The notes below the pieces were generated by a model. That model worked only from the letters and a program-made list of their open reading frames with translations. It made no database searches and was not told the DNA's origin. Source: Thelonectria olida (lineage: Eukaryota > Ascomycota > Sordariomycetes > Hypocreales > Nectriaceae). From it: 64,000 nucleotides of DNA. This document shows, piece by piece, positions 31,285 through 43,463 of this stretch (position 1 is its first letter; every line of letters begins with the position of its first letter). Made by a program: the position numbers and the translations under genes. The stretch is taken from assembly GCA_020736575.1 (NCBI GenBank), contig JAGPYM010000001.1, positions 1,612,001-1,676,000 of the forward strand, read 5' to 3'.

Positions 31285-34200
31285 ATGCCTCTCCCAAAGA
31301 AGGACGGAATAGCTGGTGGTGGGAAAATGGACAACCATCAGAATGGTGAGTTGCCTGTCTTGAGGCATGCAGTGATGGGCACATCCTAACTTTTTTTGGA
31401 ATAGGTAACCGTAACTCGTTCCGAACCGATACAGCCATTTCCAACAGCCGACCCTCCAACGAGAGAACTCTTCAACCATGGGTACCCGACTCGAATGACA
31501 CATCCGCGAACAATGGCGCTCTAGAAAAAGCCTCCAGCGGCGGGGCTTGGGACCAGTTCGCTGAGAATGAGAGACTGTTCGGCCTCAAGACAGATTACGA
31601 CGAGAATATCTACACAACCGCAATCAACAAAAACCACCCTCAGTATCGACAGCGCATAGCCGCCGCGGAGAGGAAGGCTAGAGAAATCGAGCGCAGCGCC
31701 GCCACTACTGCCCATGTTGCTGAGGAGCGTGTCATGGATTTCGCTGGCGGGGAAGATCAGGCTGAAAATGAAGAGGATAAGTACGTCCTTGTTATATCAG
31801 ACCTCGCTCCTAGCTTTGTTACTAACTTCCGACTGCAGGTATAGCGGTGTACGACGACAGGACTTTCCCCCCCTGGGTGGGCGAGAGAACAAGTACACGC
31901 CTCCTGCGAAGAGAGCACCCACTGGCCAAACTACCGTCAAGGGAGCTCCAGTTGATCCCGCCATCATCTCGGCCCAAATCAAGGCGCCCACCAAGAAGCA
32001 ACCGAGTCCCGCTCCCACTCCCACTGCGGAGCAACCTAAGCCTCTGGTCTCTAGTTCTAACAAGAATGGAGTCACCCCCAAGTCCAACGCCCAGAAGTCT
32101 ACGAATGAGTCCAAGACTGTTGAACCAGCTCCACCTGAGTCTAAGCCCGCTGTTCAGCCTGCTGCTCAGCCTGTTGCAAGTGCCAAAGCACTTGATGCAA
32201 AGCCCGTTGAAAAGACTGGCACTCCCCTGCGGTCTCAAGTTGTGCCTCGCCCTGAAGGTACACCTAGTGCCACGTCGACGGTTGAACACGATGTGCTCAA
32301 GGAATTCAAGACATTTGCCAGCCAGCAGCGGCAGAATGCTGAGAAGGCCCGCAGTAACAAGGCCAAGGCTGACAAGGAAGTAAAGTTGACTGAGTTGAAA
32401 AAGTTTGCCAACTCTTTCAAGCTTTCCACGCCTGTGCCAAACGACCTTGTGTCCATCATCGCCAAGGACCCAGTCAAGCAGAAGGAGATCCAGGCCAAAG
32501 CTATGAAGAATGCTGAGGAGGTTGCCAAGGCCAAGGCTGAGGCGACCAAGGAGAAGACCACTCCTTCGAAGGAGCCCCAACCTAAGCCAGCCGGACAAGC
32601 TGCGCCTGCGCCTGCCAGCGCATCTGCTACTCCCGCCGACTCGCGGCCCTCCCGTGCGTCTGCAGGCCCCCAGGCCACTCCTCCAGCTGGAAACCAGAAC
32701 CGGCATCCCGGGGCTCGCCAACAATATCCTCAGCAACATCCGCAACAATACCATCAACAAGCCTACAGAAACAACAACCGAGGCGGGCCTCAACATCTGC
32801 CAGCACAGCAGCAGACGGGTACACTGGCGCAGCGACTTCGTAACGTCGAACAACAGAAGTTCTCGCAGCCTCCCCCCGCACATCAGCAGCATCAGCCGCA
32901 TCAGCCCCACATGCCTGGCCAAGAGATGCGTGCTCCTCCGACTGGCCCCGCCAACAGCGGCGATCAAGGCTACCGCCGCATCAGTGGAGTTCCTAGTCAC
33001 ATGAGTGGGAAGTTGAACCCAAACAGCCATGAGTTCAGACCGAACCCTTTCGCTACTACATTCAGCCCCAACGGCCATCCCAGTGCTGGCTCAAGCCCGC
33101 GATCCGCTGTTAACAATGTTGCCGAGGCACCTGCGTCTACATCCGCATCCGTGAATATCACTGCGCCCTCTGGCCAGCTTATCCGTCGGAAGACTAAGGC
33201 TATTGACGTTAAGAAGTGCTTTATCCTGTCTCACATTCAGACCATTGTTCCCGCCCAGGGCCGCAATTGGGACGACAATGCCGGCCTCCGACCCTCGTAC
33301 GATACATTGCCTACATGGCGACAGCTCCAGGATGACGAGAAGCCCGACTCTACGATGCACCTGACCTACAAGGAATATTTCGATCGCCAACCATTTGGTG
33401 GGCCTGCTCTTGCCACGCCGAACCCTCAGCATGTTGTTCCGCAGATGCCTCATCAACACCAACTGCCCTTCCATCTCCAACATGGTGCGCATAATATGGG
33501 ACAAAGGCAGTCACCTCACATGCCCCCAATGCAAATGCACACTCCGCAGCATGGGCCTGTTCCTCATCCGCCATATGGAAACGATGACCACCGGATGATG
33601 CATTCGAACTCGGCTCAGTCGTTCGCCTCGCCACGCCTTGGCAGCGTGCCTGTGGCAGCGTATCCTGGCGTGAACTCACCCGCTCAACCCTACAATCAGC
33701 CAGTCTTCATGGGTCCTGGAACCCCTCAAATGGGATTCCGCAGTTTTTCCAACAATCCGCAGTACATGTCGCCTCAGCAGGGACAGATGGGCGGTCCCAT
33801 GATGATGCAGCCTCAGTTCATACCAGGACCACAAGGAATGGTGCCTGGGCCGCAAATGATGTACCCGGGAGGTCAACCACAGTTCATGCCGCCGACTGGA
33901 CCCCAGCCGATGGCTGGAGCTAATGGATATCCCAGTCCTGGGCGTCCCGCTGCGCCAATGATGGTCCATCAAGGGTCGCAGCAGGGCCAACATATGTACG
34001 GGATGAGCCCGAATGTTCAGTACAACCAGCCGGTGTTCACACAGGGACAACCCAACGGTCCGAGTAAGTAACTCGAAGAGACTCATAGCAGCGTTGCAAC
34101 TTCTAACCGTAGTCAGTAGCAAATGTGCGAGGAGGCTATGGGAGTCCCGGACCTCAGCATTTCGGGACAAGCCCCCAGCAGGGTCACCAGTATGGGCCTC

Positions 34201-34337
34201 ACCAGCACCGAAACGGCAACAACAACTATAACAAGGGCTACGCTGCCCAGGGACAGCATCAGACTCCTCAGACCAACCATGCCGTACCAGCCGTGAACCA
34301 AGGCCGGGCGGCCGAAGGCTCAGATGGAACCAAATAA
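31285..34337 (+). CDS. Ataxin-2/Pbp1-like poly(A)-binding-protein partner
   Basis: Exons from the first usable ATG: 31285-31345, 31405-31780, 31839-34063 and 34117-34337, 960 aa. The LsmAD domain is clear near residues 40-130 (NSFRTDTAISNSRPSNERTL, WDQFAENERLFGLKTDYDEN, YTTAINKNHPQYRQRIAAAE). A PAM2 motif (GKLNPNSHEFRPNPFA, about 535-550) should bind the MLLE domain of Pab1. The rest is Pro/Gln/Met-rich and prion-like. Yeast Pbp1 and ataxin-2 act in polyadenylation control, stress granules and translation. Homologues normally start with an Lsm (ATX-2) domain ending in a VLKM-type strand. Here the codons just upstream of ATG 31285 read PTVLKM, so the true start may lie upstream and the N-terminus is uncertain. 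Confidence 0.8.
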
Positions 34338-37300
34338 GGGACATGCAGCGTCGCAGCGGTTCCATCTTTGAAAGATAAACCTAACCCAACACCTCTCACA
34401 TGGTTTGTTTATTTTTTGGTCAGTGACTTTGCCCAGGCAGCCTATTATTTCGCACTCCCATCCCTTAGTCTGGGTTACATGTGCAACAACGATGGGTGCG
34501 AATCATTTGCATACTGGTTGCAGTATGAAGCATTCATTACAGAGTCACACAAGCTATTAACACAACTTATGTATGGGAGGCCTTGACCTCGGGATTGCCC
34601 ACGGTGTACTTGGGTTAGCAGGTGAGCCATTGGGTCGCTTACGGTGAGCTGGGACATGATGCCGTGTGAGATTCGTCACGGTGGGACAGCAGATGATTCT
34701 CTGCCGCGGCATCTGAGTCGTGTTTGGCATTGGCAACAGTTGAGGTTGTCAACTTTGCTGGAGAGAGATGGCGAGGGTCCAACAGCCTGACTTGGCGACC
34801 CTGGGTGTCCTATCATCCAGACGTGCGCAAGACTGCTAACGGCCCACCTGGGGCAACGGCGGGCAAATGAGTAACCCGGAACCCGGAATGGGGGTGCCAT
34901 GCCCTGAGGATTTGAGCACAGTGCGCTGGCGGCCAGGGGAGAGGACTCAGGCTTTCATCAACGGATGCTGATGAGGTGTCGGGAGGAGATCCACCAGGAG
35001 CCTATACAGCAAGCTTTTGACGAGACGGTTCTTCTCTCCGGAGGGGCCCGAGGGCGGAGGGAATGAAGGTGTGGGACAGTATGTGGCAGCGTGGTAGCGT
35101 GGAAGCGTGGAGGCAGGTGTAGTCGATGTGGGCGGCATGATGAGTCTGGGTGGCGAGTGGGAAGGGAAGACGAAGGCCGCAATGCGAGATGCGAGATGAG
35201 ATTAAGGGTCGTGAGCTCAGGAGGCCGGTCGGACGAGGGTGAAGGGCCGACAAGCTCGCGGCAAGGGCAGGGAGTATGGACTGTATGCACAATGGGCAAA
35301 GGACTGGATGTATTGTACAATACTACGAATTGCCCAATTGCCATATCGTCTACCAGAATGGAGTAGGAACAAAATAGCTACTACACTGGACAAAGACTTT
35401 CACGTTTCGTTTCAGGCGGGCACGGGATGTTTTAGGATGTGCGGGTGCATGCATGATGATAGGATTCTAGGGAGGATGAGCGAAGGAGGGTGAAGCAAAG
35501 GTAGACAGGTCTTGACATGGAGAGAACAAGGCAGTGGACGATTGGATGCGTGAGGTCTGAGGATGACCAATGTGGTGTCGTATAGTCTACAGGGATGGAC
35601 TCTGGGGGTAAATTTAACTAGTCTTAATCTTGATTGATCGATTCACGGGGTGCTGGGGGCTCGGTTCTCGGTAACTATGGGAGATGGGAATATAGGGAAT
35701 AGGAAGGTGGAGGGTGGCGGTTGCATGGGATTGACTGAATGTGAAGCTCTTGGAGTCGGACCATGGACGGTGGATGAAGGGGCGATGCCCATGGCGGCGG
35801 ACTCAACCAACAGATAATTTGGGTCAAAGGAGGAAGGAGAAAATCTAGAATGAGTTCATTTGCATGTGAAGGGAGGGAAAAGAGAATGAATGAGGTTATT
35901 TTTTACAAAATTTACGAGAAAGAAACAAGAAAAAGGAAAAAAAAGAAAAGAAAAAAGGCCACTTGTTGGCTTGAGCCATCTCCGTCATTGTGGTCAACGG
36001 TCAATGTCCGTTTTAAAGTGCATGCCTTAGCCAAGCCATAAGCCGAGCGGGTGGTAATTAGGAGTTTGTGTGGCGCTTCTTGGCGCCGCGGGGTGTCGTT
36101 GAAGTACCTACAGATGATTTTCTTGTTCGTAGCATGCAGCGCGAAGAGAACAAAGAAGAGTCGTATGAGTGGTCGAAGTCGAAGCGGGTGGTAACTGCGC
36201 ATCATTTTACCCTGCAGTCCTGGAGTTGATCCCGCCTCCCTCTTCCTGGGTTGATGTGCAAGCGCGGTTGGCTCGTAATTCTTTTTTTTTTTAACGCCCA
36301 AGACAGACCACACTGACGTCGACATCACTTCATACAGACACGCTCGGCGGCAATCTCTCATCCATCTTCTAGATCTTTCACGAACAGGGAATAGGGCAGC
36401 CATAGGTCGGTGCTGCGTTCGCTTATTATTATCGAGATCCCTTCCTTCTTCTTTCGCATAGGCACGAGCAGAGGCGCAGTTTGCATTCCGAAGTCGTCGA
36501 CGGCGTGGCGCAGTGGTTTTGCGACGGCCATGGACGACTGGATCGCCGTGGGCCCTTGTCAGGCTGAACTGGAACCCTGTATTTTATGCTTGATGCTACG
36601 ATGCTACTACGTACGTTGTATATCCGTACAGTACTGGTCCATGCCAAGCACGGAGGGTTGGACAGAATCGATTAGGGTAGGGAGGGCATGTCCAGGGGAC
36701 ACACGGCCATGGTCACTTACACAGACTTGGCCAGCAATGACCGGCGACGACACGATCGTATGACGAATTACCTTTTTCAATATTGACATTTACACACAAG
36801 AAGAACCAACAGAGTCGAAAGAAGAAGGTCTAGCAAAGGTGAGGCTAATTGTTACCATATAGCTCAGTTGACTGACTGAGACTGAGACAGAGAAGAGATG
36901 AACGGAGGGACTCGTTGATTAAAATGATACGTAATGCAGGAGAAAAGCTCCCCTCTCACATGTGAACTCAATTGATCGAGAGAATATCCAACAACTTACA
37001 CAGCTTGCTTCATCCCCGGCTCCCCTTGCCATGGAGTTGAGGCCCATTCCAAGCCGTCAACGGCTCCCTCCCATGCTCCCCCCCCCCCACGAATGTCAAT
37101 GTGGCTGAGGCCATTCCGAATGGCTCTCGCCACTGCGGAATACGTCGTCGATATCCCTCCCTTCCTCCCTCCACTTGACCGTTGTCGTCGATCCACCCAT
37201 CTCTAACAACTGCACACACGCCGACCGACTGACAACCAGCTTATACCCGGTAAAAGAGTCCGAGTCCGCGTCTCTTGTGTCTCTCTCCCAGCCTTCCGAC

Positions 37301-39095
37301 GGAGCGAGCGAGGCTGCCAAACTTAGAACACATGCCGACCAACAGACTCGTCAAGTCCAGGCAACACGAACGGCACTTCTGCCCAAGGCAAACGGTTCGT
37401 AAACATTCTCCCCCTTCCCCATCCTTCTTCCTTTCCGGCGTATTCTTTCTTTGGCAATGCACGCTGGCAAAATATCACCCTCCCTCCCCCCTTCCTTGCC
37501 CTCTTTTGGTGGCCTCGCGTACTCTGTAACAGTCCAACCCCTGAGGCGGTCACTGCCGGCCAGTTGGTTGGACCAAGCTACCTTGGGCTCTTGCGTCCGC
37601 CACTAATAGACCAGGGGGGGAATATCATGGGATGCTGGGATTTCTTTGTCATGTTTTGTAGAATTGTGGTTGTTGGTTATTACATACATAGTGAGATCTG
37701 ATGAGGAGGAGATTTTTCGTACCTGCCCGCACTTGCACCTGCATTTGCACTTTTGCCGTTCGTTCCTGCCCGCCTCGCTCTGCATTGCGCTTTTTCGCTT
37801 CGAGACTCTGGACCCTTGTTCGTCACTCTTCATCATCCTTGCATCCTTGCGCGCCAACGCAACCCTCTCAACCTTGACACGCCCCCCCTCTCCGTCCCTC
37901 GGACCCCTCGATCGCGTTTCACTCAGGTACGCGACCAATCAGAACGAGCCCATCGCGGGTGGCGTTTCAACTGACGCGGCGTTTGAGGCTCCTCATTGGA
38001 CGCAGAGTTCCCCAAGCCAAGTACCCACCGACCCGGAAGCCCTTCTTCTGTGAGTCTTCGCGGTCCTGTGCGAGTCGGTGGGACAAGATGTGACATGGGC
38101 CGCAGGAGAGGGCGCCAACGAGCCAGTGCTCGAGCCGCGACGACTTACACCCGTGACGTGACTCTTCTGGTATGCCCCTGTGGGTTGTAAGTTAATGCCA
38201 TGGAATGGTAGAGTGCCCTGTTGGAACCGTTTGCTAACTGCCGTCATCTTTAGGCCTGTCCGTGTCCACTCGTTCGTGAGAGTCCACCACCGATGACATG
38301 CAATATTCTTCCAGATGCCATTTACAGACGCCAAGCAAGCAAAAGAACATGCGGTGGGCCGACATGGAATGGGACGACGGTTCCTCGCATCAGATTCAGA
38401 TTTTCAGTTGTGGCACCCGATGACAGAACAAAATGTTTCTCAGATGGAAAAAAAAGAAAAGGGATGAACCGAGGGACAAGGGAAAACACCACAAGTCATT
38501 GACAACAACGGCCGATGCACGACAATGCCTGGGGACTGCCTGTCTCGCCAGTCCCGACTCAGCAGGTCGCAATTGCATGCCACTTGGTCCGAAAAGCTCG
38601 AAAAGGCGTGTGGGGAAGGGGGCGGCTCCCCTTGAAGATCTTGGTTTCGGGTGTTGGAGAATTCGGGCCCAGCGCCTCGGCATGGAAGCCGCGACGACCT
38701 ATGGACCGTTGTTGATGGGCGGGTAACAGGGAATTAAAAACAAGAGTCAGCCATTGGGATGTTTTGTCTGGGCGCGAAGCGTTGGGGTCCGCTTGCCTGG
38801 CAGGAAGAGCAGCAAGTCGGCTAGTCGGCGCGCATAGTCGGTCACCCTCGTTCTGGTAGGCGCCGTGGACAAGGGTTATGGGCAATGCACAGACATAGGT
38901 GCATCATGTGCAGTTGCACGCGCTGTTGAAGACTGAGTTGCGGAGAGACGGCACAAAAAAAGGACAGCACTGTGTGTTTATTTTCGGTATTAGGGCCTCT
39001 CGAACTGGTCAGATACTTGTTGTTCCCCGGGGTCCCTTGAACCAACAGGAAAGCCGGTGGCTGGCTGCAAGGCCTCGGATGCCAGACAACAACAC

Positions 39096-39096
<1 letters not shown>

Positions 39097-39127
<31 letters not shown>
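39097..39127. repeat. AC dinucleotide microsatellite
   Basis: About 15 uninterrupted AC units within the gene-poor stretch. Confidence 0.9.
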
Positions 39128-39129
<2 letters not shown>

Positions 39130-39846
39130 TGAGTGCCGTGGGCCGAAGAAGAGCATAATGAAGGATTCACGGGGAGACTGAAAGGGGGAGCCAACAAAGA
39201 CAGTGAATTGAAGATGAAGGACACAAAGGAGAAACGAAACAGATGTCAGTCAGAGCGGACGAAGAAAGGGGTGTGTGAATGTATGAGCCTTTGGTCGGGG
39301 ACACACACTCACGCGTCAAACAAAAGAAACATGCTGTCAATGGATTGATTCATTATGCGCCCTTTTGTCCTCCTTGGGTGGTGCATCCATGATCCAGCAG
39401 TCGAGTCAAGTGTCTTGGTGTCTTGGTGGTGGTGACAAGAACAGGGTCATGGGCCGTGGACAAGGCCTGATCTTGCATTTTGCTTCTTGTCGATCAAACC
39501 AGGCCGTAAATGGGGAAATGCGGTAACATGCTCTGATGGTTTAATCTGTCTTCTTCTTCTTCTTTCTTCGTTGCCGTCCTTCCGTCTTTTGGGGGGGTGT
39601 GAATAGGTGGATGGATGGATGGTGTGCAGCGGCAAGCCATTCACTTCACCCTCCCCCCCTTGCAAGGTACGTACCCCCCTTCTAGGGCCTCATCCCACCC
39701 TCCACTGTCTGTCCGCCTCAACAACGCTCCCGCGATAGTCGAGCACTACACCAAGCGGCCGAGTACAAAGACCTGGGCTCCTCCACTCCATCCGAGTCGT
39801 CTTCTCTTGTCTCCCAGCACTGCTTAGGAATTCCTTGCAAACCAGG

Positions 39847-39890
39847 CTTTTTTTCTTGTCCGTTCTTCTTCTTTTTCTTCTTCTTCACTT
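39847..39890 (+). promoter_or_regulatory. Pyrimidine-rich promoter tract of the LPMO gene
   Basis: Nearly continuous TTC/TTT repeats about 750 bp before the LPMO start codon. CT-rich blocks of this kind commonly precede transcription starts of highly expressed fungal genes; use here is inferred. Confidence 0.4.
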
Positions 39891-40633
39891 CTGCCCAGGC
39901 GGCTAGGCCACGCTCCCTACATTCTCACGCTTGTTTCGTGAAGACTCTCCGTTTTTTCCTTCTTCTCGAGTTCTTGTTCTAGAGGCTAGACTTTTCCGAC
40001 GGCAAACGTTTCCCAACCCTCGTCAGGACTTCGGCAGAGCCCTTTTCAGCTTCCTTGTGAAACTCCCGAATTCTTCGGTTCAACCGTCTCGAGTACGAGA
40101 TCCACCTGCGAACGACTCCAGCGCATACATAAACATCCCTCGACTCTCTCTTGTGCATTGTTTCTGTTGTCCAGAGCACTCGCATCGTGTCCTGCGTCAC
40201 ATTCATTCATTCACTCTTTTGGGGAGAAAAGCGCCCATTCGTAAAAAACCAACACCCACAGTCTTTTTTGTTCTTTCGAGGAACACAATAGCAATTCCAC
40301 CCCACACAATCATTCAGTCTCAGTTCACTTGAACAACCTCGACTATTTTCGTCTTTTCTTTTCGAGCCGGGCTCGTTGATAAAAGTTCCCACTGCCTGCA
40401 TCACCTTCGAGTCGATATTGGCATTTTCTTCTTTCACTCCTTTTGACAAGCAAGCACCTGCTCCAGCGACCAATCAACACAAACCTGCAAACCGCAACGC
40501 GACCTACCACAACAACACAGGAGTTTCTCGAATAACTTCCAACGAAACTTCTTTCTCTCTTCACATCTTCTCTTGCCGGGATCGATCTGAATATCCTTGT
40601 TCTTTTTGACTTTCTCCAGCAACCACCAACAAA

Positions 40634-41959
40634 ATGAAGTTCTTCCAGAGCATCGCCGTTGCCTTCGGGCTCGCAGGTCTTGCCCAGGCTCACATGGAGA
40701 TGATCTTCCCTGCTCCCTTTAAGTCCAAGGCCAATCCCTACGCCGGCTCAGATGTCGACTACAGCATGACGGCTCCCCTCGACGCCAGCGGCTCCAACTT
40801 CCCTTGTAAGGGCTACCACAGCCTCTTCGGCACCGACGCTGGAAAGTCGACTGCCACCTTTGCGGCCGGCAGCCAATACAACATGACCATCACCGGCGGT
40901 GCCAACCACGGCGGCGGCAGCTGCCAGGCCTCGCTCTCCTTCGACAAGGGTAGCACCTGGAGAGTCATCCACTCGTATATCGGCAACTGTCCCACCGCTG
41001 GCACCTCGTCCTACGACTTCAAGATCCCCTCCGACACCCCCAGCGGTGATGTCATCTTTGCCTGGACCTGGTTCAACCAGATTGGCAACCGTGAGATGTA
41101 CATGAACTGCGCCGCCGTTACCATCACTGGCGGTACCAGTGCCAAGAGAGACGTCTCTGCCCTCAGCGAGCGCCCTACCATCTTTGTCGCCAACGTCATG
41201 GGTAGCAGTGGCTGCGTGACCAAGGAGAGCGTCGATGTTACCTTCCCCTACCCTGGTCAGGATGTCACCAACGATTCCAAAACCGCCAAGTATGTTCCCG
41301 ACTGCGGTGAGGGAAGCCCCGGCTCTGGCAGTGGCGACAACAGCGGCGACAACAACGGCTCCCAGAGCTCTGCTGTCGTTTCCAGCGTCGTTGCTACCTC
41401 CGCAGCTGCCACCACCCAACCTGCTGCCACCAGTGCGGGCGAGTCGAGCGTGTACGTATCTTCATCCCTGACTGTTCCTTCCAGTATGCCATCTGACTCA
41501 CCCGTTTCCAGTCCCGGAGGTGTCTTCATCACTGTTTCTGATCCCGCCGACGGTTCTTCTGCCACGAGCATGCCCGCTACCAGTGTTGCCGTCACCAGCG
41601 CCCCAGCAGACACAAGTGCTCCCGCCGCCACCTTCAGCACTCTAATCACCGTTACCAAGAGCGCTGGCTCCGGCAACTCTGCCACCCCCTCTGCCACGAC
41701 TTCTGAGGCTCAGGCCTCGCCTACCTCGGGAAGCGGCGACGACAACTCGGGCTCTGGGGAGGCCTTTACTGCCGGCACTTCTTGCGACAACGAGGGTGAA
41801 TGGAACTGCGTCGGCACCAGCCAATTCCAGCGCTGTGCCTCTGGCCAGTGGTCCGTCCTCATGGCCGTGGCCGCGGGTACCAAGTGCGACAGCGGCAAGA
41901 CGTCTGCTCTCTCCATCAGCGCCGTCGGCCGCAGCCGACGATTCTTCCGCCGCAACTAG
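40634..41959 (+). CDS. Secreted AA11-family lytic polysaccharide monooxygenase with C-terminal X278-type module
   Basis: The ORF is 441 aa. The signal peptide is residues 1-19, ending LAGLAQA; cleavage exposes His20 (HMEMIFPAPF), the N-terminal copper ligand. The second histidine is His92 in GGANHGGGSCQ, and the axial Tyr is probably Tyr156 in GNREMYMNC. Together these give the AA11 copper site. The catalytic domain ends near residue 225. A Ser/Thr-rich linker follows, then a Cys-containing C-terminal module (FTAGTSCDNEGEWNCVGTSQ…) resembling X278, a putative chitin-binding unit. AA11 enzymes oxidatively cleave chitin. A 60-nt in-frame segment at 41452-41511 (GTACGT…TTTCCAG) could be an intron; splicing would shorten the linker by 20 residues. 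Confidence 0.92.
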   Translation: MKFFQSIAVAFGLAGLAQAHMEMIFPAPFKSKANPYAGSDVDYSMTAPLDASGSNFPCKGYHSLFGTDAGKSTATFAAGSQYNMTITGGANHGGGSCQASLSFDKGSTWRVIHSYIGNCPTAGTSSYDFKIPSDTPSGDVIFAWTWFNQIGNREMYMNCAAVTITGGTSAKRDVSALSERPTIFVANVMGSSGCVTKESVDVTFPYPGQDVTNDSKTAKYVPDCGEGSPGSGSGDNSGDNNGSQSSAVVSSVVATSAAATTQPAATSAGESSVYVSSSLTVPSSMPSDSPVSSPGGVFITVSDPADGSSATSMPATSVAVTSAPADTSAPAATFSTLITVTKSAGSGNSATPSATTSEAQASPTSGSGDDNSGSGEAFTAGTSCDNEGEWNCVGTSQFQRCASGQWSVLMAVAAGTKCDSGKTSALSISAVGRSRRFFRRN

Positions 41960-43463
41960 GCTCCTTCAACTTCGATTTGGAATGGGGGCTACTGGCCCAG
42001 ACTGAGAGGTCAACGACCTCCATCCAAAAGTACATAGTGTATTTTTGACGATGACATCGGTCTCAGGTGGAAAGCATTCTGGGGACGATATCTGGTGTTT
42101 TCTTTTCGTTCGCTTCATCGGCACTGTAAATTAAGGGGACAAGATTGGGGAGGTACACATTGGTTTTCCAGGACATCAACAAGATGAATAACAAAGTTTA
42201 TACAAAACGCGGATGCTCGATTGAAGTGAATACATGATGGGATGTTATCAAGTGTATGGAGCGACAGGTGTAGAGTGGTGATGGAATGATGGAAGTCGTG
42301 ATGGGTGTCGACGTTCAGCTGACATTCCATGTCATCTTACAATCCGGTAGAATGCCGGCATCTTTGAGACGATTGGATGCTCAGTGATTAGAGTCCCCGA
42401 GGTGGCAGTTATGCCCCCCGCTCACTTGCCTTCCATGACCATTCCGGCCACAACAGAAGCCTCTCAATAGTCGTTGGTCTTGACGCACTGTGCCGCCATT
42501 GGTGAAATGGTGCCCAATGGGCCCAATCGCTCCCACACGCGTACAGGTTCTCGGCATATCCGCACTGTTGGGCACGTAATGGACGTGAGTGATGAATGAG
42601 CCACAATAGCAATGCCTCCTTCACTCAGCTGCCCTCATTCCATCCCCAAACGCCATCCATTAACTTATCCTGGACCGCCCGTACTTATCGTCTGGCACCG
42701 CCTCCCGGATGACAGGATGACAAGATGACGAAGCTAGTCTGTCTGTGTGATTGTGCCCCCTACCCTCGTAAGTGTTGCTCGAAAGGACGGTACCTAATGC
42801 ACAAAGTACACGCGCTGTTTGTTGTGTTGAACGAGAGAAAGAATAGAAGCGCTTATTAACACATTGTTGACCGCCTGGCTGCCTGCTAGATGAAGAATCC
42901 GCTCGGCCTCGCCCAACCGAACCAACAATGGCGGCGGCGGCTGCGAGGGGAATGGACGAAAGAAGTGGAGGGGGGACCCTGGGGCCTCCGGGCAGTGACC
43001 AGTGAGTGACCTCCCCTCCCAACTCAACTCGTTCTCGTCCGCCACCGTCCACGTCCAATCCAGCCTTGTAACCTCCACCATGACCGAGTCCAGTAACGCG
43101 AACCACCTCACCTCATGATTGCAGCGGTTCTCGCCCTCGCTCTCTGACGGAACGGAACGTCTCCCGTCGGCCCATCCCTTCTTCTATTATTTTTATATTC
43201 TTCCTCCTCTTTCCCGTCTTCCACCTGGATTCTGGCCAGAATTGTCTCCTCTTGTCTTGCGACAGTCCCGTCCATATCGCGTCGCATCGCATCCCACCTC
43301 TCTTCCCCACCTTCTCCCCCTCTGTGACTCTCAGACTCTCCCTCTTCGTCTCTCCGCCCCCGCCCTCTCTCGACCTCAACAACAACCTCGCCAGGCCACT
43401 CGCCGCTCCTCGTCTGTCTAATCCCCGATCGATCGACGGCTCCGTCTAGACATCTCGACAGCC
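41960..43463. other. Spacer between the LPMO and WW-domain genes
   Basis: LPMO 3' UTR on the left; pyrimidine-rich promoter and 5' UTR of the WW gene from about 43140 on the right. No supported gene between. Confidence 0.5.

Larger units (their letters stand above)
34338..40633. other. Long 6.3-kb stretch without a supportable gene
   Basis: No ORF in this span resembles a protein or combines with neighbours through convincing splice sites. Many ORFs on both strands are short and begin at non-ATG codons. The right third (about 39840-40633) is strongly pyrimidine-rich and then becomes a likely long 5' UTR of the LPMO gene. A dinucleotide microsatellite lies at 39097-39127. Unannotated non-coding RNA or rapidly evolving small genes remain possible. 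Confidence 0.5.

Noticed and set aside
31822..33078. 418-aa minus-strand ORF opposite the Pbp1 gene
   Set aside because: Antisense of a low-complexity coding region; non-ATG start and no recognisable domain.
34958..35344. 128-aa minus-strand ORF in the gene-poor stretch
   Set aside because: Non-ATG start and His/Pro/Ser composition typical of chance frames in GC-rich DNA.
42660..43106. 148-aa minus-strand ORF upstream of the WW gene
   Set aside because: No domain and not conserved-looking; consistent with promoter DNA.
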